Part shown: in pieces, positions 6,882-12,577 of the stretch
Layout: every line of letters begins with the position of its first letter
How positions within the stretch are numbered: position 1 is the stretch's first letter
The notes under the pieces: generated by a model
What the model saw: only the letters and a program-made list of their open reading frames with translations
Database searches by the model: none
Told to the model about the DNA's origin: nothing
Origin: Candidatus Dormiibacterota bacterium
Lineage (GTDB): Bacteria > Chloroflexota > Dormibacteria > Aeolococcales > Bog-877
Assembly (NCBI GenBank): GCA_003135035.1
Contig: PLDE01000204.1
Span: forward strand, 1-12,577
Direction: 5' to 3'
Length of the DNA: 12,577 nt
Program-made: the position numbers and the translations under genes

Positions 6882-6991
6882 GCTTGCGGCGACTGGGCCG
6901 CGGGCCTACCCGACCGCAAGCTCAGGGGCGAACCAGAAGCCACCCGACCGCAAGCTCACCGGAACAGAGACCGGCCCAGCCGCCGCAAGCT
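6882..6991. repeat. Degenerate 34-35 bp direct repeats with CCGCAAGCT core
   Basis: CCGCAAGCT occurs at 6914-6922, 6948-6956 and 6983-6991, so spacings are 34 and 35 bases. The first two copies sit in an identical 17-base block beginning ACCCGACCGC (6908-6924 and 6942-6958); the third is shorter in match. The inverse GCTTGCGG lies at 6882-6889 and could pair with any of the three. Only three copies with diverged spacers, so this is not a CRISPR array. It could be clustered protein-binding sites or a decayed tandem repeat. Confidence 0.5.
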
Positions 6992-7134
6992 GACCTGAGG
7001 GAAGGGACGCACCGCCCGCCGGGTTGTGCGACTGCTCGAGGTGAGACGGCACTCTTGCCAGCGATAGGGGGACGCTTACGGTCGTTCCGGGCCGCGTTAG
7101 CCAACCACGCAGCAGAGGACGCCGGCTCTCCCCT

Positions 7135-7159
7135 ATGGTGGGTAAGTGGTAGACACCAT
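7135..7159. promoter_or_regulatory. Dyad in an AT-rich patch upstream of the mu-crystallin-family gene
   Basis: ATGGTG (7135-7140) and CACCAT (7154-7159) are inverted arms, with internal TA pairs also symmetric. The site is followed by an AT-rich run (CAGTTTTTAAG, 7161-7171) about 120-150 bases before the next gene. It may be an operator, or the end of an old mobile element. Short arms make chance occurrence possible. Confidence 0.3.
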
Positions 7160-7287
7160 TCAGTTTTTAAGCTCGGACGTTCGGTGATGCCGCGGTCGTT
7201 TCGAAGTGCGAAGCCTAGATCGCGACTTAGCCACCACTCCACCTTGACGCCGATTACTGCCGGGAGGGGATTGTCGGTGATGCGCGG

Positions 7288-8217
7288 GTGCTGATCCTCA
7301 GCGGCGACGACGTCGAGGCCCTCCTGGGCGACACCGTGGACTTGATCGAACCTCTGGAGGCGGCGCTGCGCCTGTACAGCAGTGGCGCCTGCTCAGTCCC
7401 GCCGCGGGTAGCTGCGCGCGCGCCCGCCGGGCTGCTGGCGGCGATGCCGGCATACGTTCCCGAGATAGCCTTGGCAGCCAAGCTGGTGTCGGTCTTCCCA
7501 GCCAACTCCCTGCTGCCCACGCACCAGGGAGTGATCGGTCTCTTCGACGAGCGCGACGGGAGTCTCCTGAGCGTGATGGAAGGACGCCACATCACCGCTC
7601 GACGGGCGGCCGCCGTCTCCGCCATTTCAGTGCGATTGCTGAGCCCAACTCAACCTCGGGTCCTGGCTGTGCTGGGCTCGGGAGAGCAGGCGCGCGCGCA
7701 CTTGGAACTTTTGCCCACGACATCCTCGTTCGCACAGATACGCCTGGCGGCCCGGAGCTCTCAGCGTGCCGCCTCGTTGGCCCGTCTCATCCCCAACTGC
7801 CAGGTCATGGAGTCCCTCGAGGCGGCCACCCGGGGCGCCGATGTCGTGGTCTGCTGTACCGATGCCTCGGAGCCGGTGCTGGAGAGATCCTGGCTGTCCA
7901 GTGGGGCTCACGTTATCTCGGTAGGGTCGGGCGCCGAGCTGGACCCCGTCATCGTGGAACTCGGCCACCTCTTCGTGGAGTGGCGCGGAGCGGCGACATT
8001 CCCTCCCCCGGCAGGCGCCAGTGAACTCCAGGGAGTCGAACCCGGTCGCATCACCGAGCTCGGCGAGGTGCTGGCTGGAATTCGGCCCGGGCGTCAATCT
8101 GACTCTGAGCTAACCGTCTTCAAGTCGACGGGACTGGGAGTGGAGGATGCCGCGGTCGCCAGGTTCGTCTACCGCGAGGCCCGGGAACGGCACCTGGGCC
8201 AGTCAGTGCCCTGGTGA
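7288..8217 (+). CDS. Ornithine cyclodeaminase / mu-crystallin family NAD(P)-dependent enzyme
   Basis: A 309-residue protein of the OCD/mu-crystallin family, at the usual length. The substrate-side residues of the family are present: R40, K65 in AKLVSVFP, THQG, and R106 in ITARRAAAVSA. The Rossmann dinucleotide site is VLGSGEQARAHL (G130-x-G132-x-x-A). The C-terminal family motif KSTGLGVEDAAVA is intact. The catalytic Asp of true ornithine cyclodeaminase (D228 in P. putida) falls in the VGSGAELDP segment, where Gly/Ser stand instead. This is as in mu-crystallin and ketimine reductases, so an imine/ketimine reductase or amino acid dehydrogenase role is more likely than proline formation. It is a cytosolic enzyme. 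GTG 7288 matches the family N-terminus (MLILSGDDVEALL), though the purine run GGGAGGGG (7262-7269) is rather far upstream. It may serve compounds imported by the downstream peptide-type transporter. Confidence 0.9.
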   Translation: MLILSGDDVEALLGDTVDLIEPLEAALRLYSSGACSVPPRVAARAPAGLLAAMPAYVPEIALAAKLVSVFPANSLLPTHQGVIGLFDERDGSLLSVMEGRHITARRAAAVSAISVRLLSPTQPRVLAVLGSGEQARAHLELLPTTSSFAQIRLAARSSQRAASLARLIPNCQVMESLEAATRGADVVVCCTDASEPVLERSWLSSGAHVISVGSGAELDPVIVELGHLFVEWRGAATFPPPAGASELQGVEPGRITELGEVLAGIRPGRQSDSELTVFKSTGLGVEDAAVARFVYREARERHLGQSVPW

Positions 8218-8410
8218 CGCAGTCGGCGCATCTTCACCGTTTCGACGCATCTTTATCGTTAGTCGACCACCGGCCGCTGGACAGATAGACGTCTTGACCG
8301 CTTCCCTTGAGCAGGGGGCCGACGGTAGCGAGCAATTTTGAGTCTTTGTGGCGTTGGCATAACCTTTCGCCCCTGAGTCGTGCATGAATCCGACGATCGG
8401 CTAGCTTTGC

Positions 8411-8432
8411 TTGGCATATCATGACAATCCAA
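8411..8432. promoter_or_regulatory. Dyad overlapping a -10-like element upstream of the peptide-type transporter
   Basis: TTGG (8411-8414) and CCAA (8429-8432) flank a central TCATGA (8419-8424), giving a 22-base dyad with symmetric ends and centre. TATCAT (8417-8422) is a five-of-six -10 match, without a clear -35. TGGCATATCA (8412-8421) matches the module A operator half-site TGGTATATCA at nine of ten bases. TTGGCATA also occurs 57 bases upstream (8354-8361). Probable regulatory site for the transporter operon, by position and symmetry. Confidence 0.4.
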
Positions 8433-8471
8433 ACTTGCCGCTTCGGCGCCCGGGTGGACTAGGAGGCATGG

Positions 8472-10121
8472 GTGGCAACAAAGAGGGTGAGCAGAGTGAG
8501 CAGAGCACGTGGTACGCGGTTACTGTGCGGACTCGTGGGGTTGGCTATGGCAGCGGTGCTGGCCTCCTGTGGCAGCTCCGTGGGGACGACTCCTGCCCGC
8601 GTCGCCAGTGCCAAGGTCAGCTACGTCAAGAATGGGACCTTCACCTTCGCCGTGGCCGACGATCCTGGCAACCTGGACCCACTTGAGAGCACGCAGACAA
8701 CTGCGGTCAACCTCTTTCCGTTCCTTTACGACCCCCTGATCCACGTCGGCGCGAACGGAAAGATCGTCTCCGGGCTGGCCTCCTCATGGAAGGTCGACGG
8801 GGCCAAGGTCACCTTCACCCTCCGCCAGGGAGCCACCTGCTCCGACGGTTCAGCAGTGACACCAGCGGTAGTCGCCGAGGACTTCAACTTCATCAAGAAC
8901 CCGGCCAATGCATCGCCCCTGATTGGAACGTTCCTGCCCAATGCCGACTACACGGTGACCACGGACGCCTCCGCTAATACCGTCACCCTGAACCTGAGCC
9001 AACCCTTTGGCTTCATCCTCGAGTCGCTCTCGCTATTCCCCATCGTCTGCGGGGCCGGTGCTGTCAGTCCCACCAGTCTGTCTGAGACCGCCAGCGGCTC
9101 CGGACCGTACGTGCTGACCCAGGCCGTTCCTGGTGATCACTACACGTTGGCACGTCGAGCTGGCTATGAGTGGGGGCCGGGCGGAGCCAGCAACTCGGCC
9201 TCCGGCTCGCCCAAGGCGATCGTCATGAAGATCGTGGCCAACGAGACAACTGCCGCCAACCTTCTGCTCTCCGGTGGGCTCAATGCGGCGGTGATCGACG
9301 GTCCCAACCACTCTCGCATCCATGGCTCCGGCTATTCCTACTTACGGGTCGTCAGCGGCGGGGTCATGATGATGTTCAACGAGACCACCGGCCATCCGAC
9401 CGCCGACCCGACCGTGCGCAAAGCCATCACCATGGCGCTCAACCGAGGCGACCTTGCCTCGATTGTGACCGAGGGATTGGACCCGACCCCGAGCCACAGC
9501 ATCGCCCCCGCCGAACCTCAGGCGTGCCCCGACTCGGCGGCAGCAGCCTCGATTCCCTCGTACAACTTGGCGAGTGCCAAGAAGTTGCTGACGGCCGACG
9601 GCTGGAAGGTCGGCTCGAACGGTATCCGCAGCAAGGACGGAGAGACTCTCTCCTTGACCGCGCCCTATCTCAGCACGGCGGCGGGCAACCTCCCGGGGAT
9701 GGAGCTGGCCGCCAGCGAACTCCAGAAGTTGGGCGTCCACTTGACCCTCGATCCGATCACGGAAGGGACCCTCTCACAGATTCTCTTCGGTACCGCGAAC
9801 TACGACATCTGGCCCCTGCTGGCTCTATCCGTCCCGCTTCCCTCGACCCTGGTGGGACTCTTCTCCGGCCCGGCGCCGCCCGATGGCATCAACCCCGCTC
9901 ACATCGACAACGCGAAGTTCAACTCGCTCACCGCCAAGGCTCTGCAGACCTCGGGCAGCGCCGGTTGCAGTCTTTGGGTCAGTGCCGAGAAGGCGCTGTT
10001 CTCTCGCCCCGACGTCGTTCCCATGGCTGCCGTTGTCACTAATTGGGAGTTGGTGCACAGCTCTCTGCAGACCTTCGAAGGGCGTATCACTCCGACCAGC
10101 ATCCGTCTGCTGAAGTCATGA
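8472..10121 (+). CDS. ABC transporter substrate-binding lipoprotein, family 5 (DppA/OppA/NikA-like)
   Basis: A 549-residue extracellular binding protein. The N-terminus has basic residues, a hydrophobic core (LLCGLVGLAMAAVLA) and lipobox LASC with Cys33 as the lipid-attached residue, so it is anchored to the outer face of the membrane. The SBP_bac_5 fold starts with TFAVADDPGNLDPLEST, then FLYDPLIHVGANGKIVSGLASSWKV and TFTLRQGATCSDGSAVT, typical of peptide, nickel, opine and glycoside binders. The ligand cannot be told. GTG 8472 has a near-ideal ribosome site (AGGAGG, 8461-8466, 5-base spacing); the overlapping ATG at 8468 is out of frame. Codons 6-11 are a 9-base tandem duplication (GTGAGCAGA twice), giving VSRVSR. 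It is followed after 7 bases by the permease gene. Confidence 0.93.
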   Translation: MATKRVSRVSRARGTRLLCGLVGLAMAAVLASCGSSVGTTPARVASAKVSYVKNGTFTFAVADDPGNLDPLESTQTTAVNLFPFLYDPLIHVGANGKIVSGLASSWKVDGAKVTFTLRQGATCSDGSAVTPAVVAEDFNFIKNPANASPLIGTFLPNADYTVTTDASANTVTLNLSQPFGFILESLSLFPIVCGAGAVSPTSLSETASGSGPYVLTQAVPGDHYTLARRAGYEWGPGGASNSASGSPKAIVMKIVANETTAANLLLSGGLNAAVIDGPNHSRIHGSGYSYLRVVSGGVMMMFNETTGHPTADPTVRKAITMALNRGDLASIVTEGLDPTPSHSIAPAEPQACPDSAAAASIPSYNLASAKKLLTADGWKVGSNGIRSKDGETLSLTAPYLSTAAGNLPGMELAASELQKLGVHLTLDPITEGTLSQILFGTANYDIWPLLALSVPLPSTLVGLFSGPAPPDGINPAHIDNAKFNSLTAKALQTSGSAGCSLWVSAEKALFSRPDVVPMAAVVTNWELVHSSLQTFEGRITPTSIRLLKS

Positions 10122-10128
10122 ACGCGAC

Positions 10129-11109
10129 GTGGTTACTGCCCGGCAGCTAAGCCGGCTTGGCACCACGAGATGGGTGGACTTTGCCACCAGGCGCTTCGTG
10201 CGCCTGGTGGCTTCACTCTTTGTGGTCATCACCCTGACCTTCGCCATGGTCCATCTGATTCCGGGAAACCCTGTCCGCGCCGCTCTAGGTCCGACAGCCG
10301 CGCCTTCCGTGGTTGCCGAGCGGACCGCTCAGCTGGGACTGAATCACCCGCTCTTCCAGCAGTACCTCGACTACGTCCGCGGCGTCCTCACCTTCCACTT
10401 GGGAACCTCGATCATCACCGACCAGCCGGTGAGTCAGACCATCGCTACCAGGTTGCCGGCCACGGCCGAGCTTGTCGGGGTGGCCCTGGTCCTGGTGCTC
10501 CTCCTGGCGATACCGATCGGCATGGTTGTCGGCATCCTTACCGATCGCGGGCGGCACCCCCGTCTACTTTTGGTGTTCACCACGGTAACCAGCGTCTTCA
10601 ACACCATCCCTGAGTTTCTGATGGGCGTCGGACTGGTGTACGTGTTCGCCGTCACGCTGCAGTGGTTCCCTGTCGCCGGCGTACAAGGGTGGAGTTCCGT
10701 TGTCCTACCCGCCTTCGCGCTGGCCCTCGGTCCGGCCGCCAGCCTGTCCCGCATCGTTCGAGTCCAGATGGCAGCCGTTCTCAGCCAGGATTACATGCGC
10801 GTTGCCCAGGGTAAGCGGTTACCCCGTCACCTCTTCTACCTGCGCCACGCGCTGCCCAACATGCTCGTCGGCGCGCTCACAGTTGGTGGCCTGCTGCTCG
10901 GCGTCCTGGTAGCCGGCGCCGTGGTCGTGGAGAACGTCTTCGCGCGGTTGGGCTTGGGAACGTTGATCATCCAAGGTATCACCCAGCAGGATTACCCGGT
11001 GGTGCAGGGTGTGCTGCTAGTCCTCGCCGTAGCCGTGCTGATTCTGAATCTTCTGGTCGACGTGGCCCTGGTGATGCTCGACCCACGCTCTGCCCAGCAG
11101 TCCCGCTAG
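10129..11109 (+). CDS. Peptide/nickel-type ABC transporter permease, DppB family
   Basis: A 326-residue membrane protein with about six spanning segments, standard for DppB/OppB. The first segment ends in the family motif MVHLIPGNPV. It is followed by the extracellular part (QLGLNHPLFQQYLDYVRGVLTFHLGTS) and the ATPase-docking EAA loop DYMRVAQGKRLPRHLFYLRHALPN. In that loop the usual Gly is Arg230, an uncommon change. GTG 10129 lies 7 bases after the binding-protein stop but has no clear ribosome site. GTG 10174 would begin near the point where most DppB proteins start, so the true N-terminus is uncertain. An ATGA at 10118-10121 opens only a 10-codon out-of-frame reading that could help couple translation. 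It works with the fused DppC-DppD product next to it. Confidence 0.92.
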   Translation: MVTARQLSRLGTTRWVDFATRRFVRLVASLFVVITLTFAMVHLIPGNPVRAALGPTAAPSVVAERTAQLGLNHPLFQQYLDYVRGVLTFHLGTSIITDQPVSQTIATRLPATAELVGVALVLVLLLAIPIGMVVGILTDRGRHPRLLLVFTTVTSVFNTIPEFLMGVGLVYVFAVTLQWFPVAGVQGWSSVVLPAFALALGPAASLSRIVRVQMAAVLSQDYMRVAQGKRLPRHLFYLRHALPNMLVGALTVGGLLLGVLVAGAVVVENVFARLGLGTLIIQGITQQDYPVVQGVLLVLAVAVLILNLLVDVALVMLDPRSAQQSR

Positions 11110-11120
11110 CAGGATGTGAC

Positions 11121-12577
11121 GTGAGGCCTGGGAAGCGACTCCGCTCCTACACCCATAACCCGTTGGCGGTGGCCGCGGCGACAGCCCTTCTGCTACTGGC
11201 CATCCTGTCGGTGATCGGGCCCGCCGTCTTCGGATCCTATGCAGCCCAGATCCACGTGGTGCACGCCAATGAGGGCCCCTCGGCCCAGCACTTTTTTGGC
11301 ACTGACCAGCTGGGGCGGGACATTTTCGCGCGCACCCTGTCGGCCACGCAACTGTCCTTGGAGCTGGCGGCGATTGCCAGCGGGATTGGGGTGGTGGTTG
11401 GCGTGCCGCTGGGACTTCTCCCCACCGTGCTGGGCCGGCGCGCTGGCCGGTTCACCGCCGCGGTCATCGGCACCCTGATCGCTTTTCCCGGCCTCCTGCT
11501 CGCCCTCTTCGTCAATACCATTCTCGGCGTCGGGGCGCCGGGAGCGGTTTTGGGAATCGGCATCGCTCTGATCCCGACCATGGCTCGGCTCACCCAGACT
11601 CTCTCGGCGTCCGTGGCAGGTCTGGACTACGTGGCAGCCACACGGATTCTGGGGGTAGGGCGCATCCGCTTGATGCTGCGCCACGTGCTTCCCAATATCG
11701 CTGAACCGATCGTCCTCACCGCCGCAATGTCAGTCGGCTGGGCGCTCTTGGGCATCTCCGCGTTGAGCTTCCTGGGCCTGGGGGTGCGCCCACCCTCCTA
11801 CGACTGGGGTGCCCTGCTTGGGGTCGGACTCCAGAGCGTGTACACCAATCCGCTGGCGTCGCTGGGGCCAGGAATGCTGATCGTATTCGCCGGACTCAGC
11901 TTCAACTTTTTGGGGGAGGCCCTGGCCGGCTCCTTCGGTCTTCGTGGCTTGGTGGCTCGTCCGCTGCTTTTCGGGAGTCTGGAGGCAGCGTATCGGGCTC
12001 GGACCGCCCGGCTCGGCGAAGCGGGTGGCCCCGTTCCGGCTCTCTCGGCAGCGAACCTCAACGTGGCATTCGCCACGGACCGAGGGGTCATCCGTCCTGT
12101 GGCCGACGTGGATCTGGATATCGCCACGGGCGAGGCAATCGGGGTGGTTGGGGAATCGGGAAGCGGCAAGACCATGATGGCGTCAGCGCTGGCTCAGCTC
12201 GTCCCCTACCCTGGCCGGGTCACCTGGGATCGCCTGGAGTTCGGCGGCCAGGAGTTGAACCGCCTGAGCGGGAGAGCCCGCGAGCGCTTCCTTGCCGCCG
12301 CGGTGGCGATGGTGTTTCAGGATCCGATGACCTCACTCAATCCCGCCATCAGGCTGGGCCGGCAGGTCGGCGAGATCGGCGAAGTCCACCTGGGGATGAG
12401 TCGGCGGGCCGCCCAACAGGCAGTCGAGCAGCGCCTTGGAGAGGTGCAACTCCCTGACGCCCACGGCTTGGTGCACCGCTATCCCCACGAACTATCCGGT
12501 GGTATGCGCCAACGCGCCGTCTTGGCCATGGGGCTGATGGGAGAGCCGAGGATCATCATTGCCGACGAGCCAACCAC
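11121..12577 (+). CDS. Fused peptide/nickel-type ABC permease and ATPase (DppC-DppD), cut by the window end
   Basis: One continuous frame of at least 485 residues, still open at the window edge. Residues 1 to about 275 are a DppC permease: GTDQLGRDIFAR at 60-71, membrane segments, EAA loop from D169 (DYVAATRILGVGRIRLMLRHVLPN), and SALSFLGLGVRPPSYDWGALL. After a linker (about 278-305), a DppD/OppD ATPase follows. It has Walker A GESGSGKT (344-351), Q-loop Q400 in VFQDPMTSLNP, signature LSGGM (458-462), and Walker B IIIADEP (D482, E483). No stop or shift was found between the domains when the frame was followed by position. GTG 11121 is 11 bases after the DppB-like stop, with AGGA at 11111-11114. 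Permease/ATP-binding fusions of this family are known in actinobacteria. A DppF-like second ATPase probably follows beyond the window. Confidence 0.92.
   Translation, partial: MRPGKRLRSYTHNPLAVAAATALLLLAILSVIGPAVFGSYAAQIHVVHANEGPSAQHFFGTDQLGRDIFARTLSATQLSLELAAIASGIGVVVGVPLGLLPTVLGRRAGRFTAAVIGTLIAFPGLLLALFVNTILGVGAPGAVLGIGIALIPTMARLTQTLSASVAGLDYVAATRILGVGRIRLMLRHVLPNIAEPIVLTAAMSVGWALLGISALSFLGLGVRPPSYDWGALLGVGLQSVYTNPLASLGPGMLIVFAGLSFNFLGEALAGSFGLRGLVARPLLFGSLEAAYRARTARLGEAGGPVPALSAANLNVAFATDRGVIRPVADVDLDIATGEAIGVVGESGSGKTMMASALAQLVPYPGRVTWDRLEFGGQELNRLSGRARERFLAAAVAMVFQDPMTSLNPAIRLGRQVGEIGEVHLGMSRRAAQQAVEQRLGEVQLPDAHGLVHRYPHELSGGMRQRAVLAMGLMGEPRIIIADEPT

Larger units (their letters stand above)
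6620..7287. other. Gene-poor intergenic stretch between the two transport modules
   Basis: A 668-base stretch with no supported gene. Open frames on both strands translate to Arg/Pro/Ser-rich low-complexity proteins with no recognisable motif and no good ribosome site, as expected by chance in GC-rich DNA. It contains a small hairpin just after the regulator gene (6635-6648), a strong stem-loop with an alternative partner (6731-6780), 34-35 bp degenerate repeats (6882-6991), and an AT-rich patch with a dyad (7135-7159) that may belong to the control region of the next gene. Its character differs from the tightly packed operons on each side, so it may be a site of past insertion or an uncharacterised structured transcript. 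Confidence 0.6.

Noticed and set aside
6882..6991. CRISPR array
   Set aside because: Only three short, diverging repeat cores, no uniform 25-40 bp repeat and no cas genes in the window.
6707..7294. 195-codon open frame in the intergenic region, and a minus-strand frame at 6922-7242
   Set aside because: Both translate to Arg/Pro/Ser-rich sequence without motifs, have no ribosome site and cross the repeats and hairpin; chance frames in GC-rich DNA.
8487..8504. GTGAGCAGA tandem duplication as a regulatory repeat
   Set aside because: It is in frame inside the signal peptide and adds only VSR twice; a simple local duplication explains it.
10118..10150. Ten-codon open frame starting in ATGA at the end of the binding-protein gene
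   Set aside because: Out of frame with the permease and too short to call a gene; at most a coupling device.
10753..10770. GTTCGAGTCC resembling a tRNA T-arm
   Set aside because: It is inside the DppB-like coding sequence and no acceptor or anticodon stem pairs around it.

Overview
The window is GC-rich DNA from a bacterium that favours GTG and TTG starts, packs its genes closely and keeps whole pathways in single-strand operons. All eleven supported genes are on the + strand. The style fits Actinomycetota or a similar high-GC lineage such as Chloroflexota or Dormibacterota. No rRNA, tRNA or other lineage marker is present, so this is inference.

Module A (about 16-6619) looks like one operon. 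It opens with a recognisable promoter (16-45) overlapped by a perfect 10+10 bp inverted repeat (42-63) that looks like a GntR-type operator. The genes are: a DUF1989-Rid fusion protein (109-1158); a branched-chain-amino-acid-type ABC importer made of binding protein (1158-2432), two permeases (2478-3365, 3362-4369) and two ATPases (4366-5148, 5129-5884); and an FCD-type GntR regulator (5933-6619), the obvious candidate to bind the operator. Several junctions overlap by 1, 4, 4 and 20 nt, which suggests translational coupling. My reading is that the operon imports a small nitrogen-containing compound and processes it with the DUF1989-Rid enzyme. The substrate cannot be read from the sequence.

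A 668-base gene-poor stretch (6620-7287) follows. It holds a strong stem-loop with a competing alternative stem (6731-6780), degenerate 34-35 bp repeats (6882-6991) and an AT-rich patch with a dyad (7135-7159). I see no convincing gene in it.

Module B (7288 to the window end) encodes an ornithine cyclodeaminase/mu-crystallin-family enzyme that lacks the cyclodeaminase catalytic Asp. After a 254-base regulatory gap comes a peptide/nickel-type (Dpp/Opp) ABC importer: lipoprotein binding protein (8472-10121), DppB-like permease (10129-11109), and a DppC-like permease fused in frame to a DppD-like ATPase (11121 to beyond the window). The gap carries a dyad at 8411-8432 whose left part matches the module A operator half-site at 9 of 10 positions, so the FCD regulator may control both modules.

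The most notable points are: the DUF1989-Rid fusion with an in-frame internal Shine-Dalgarno and TTG exactly at the domain junction; Ser in place of the Rid catalytic Arg; the promoter/operator arrangement paired with the terminal FCD regulator; and the shared half-site upstream of the second transporter.
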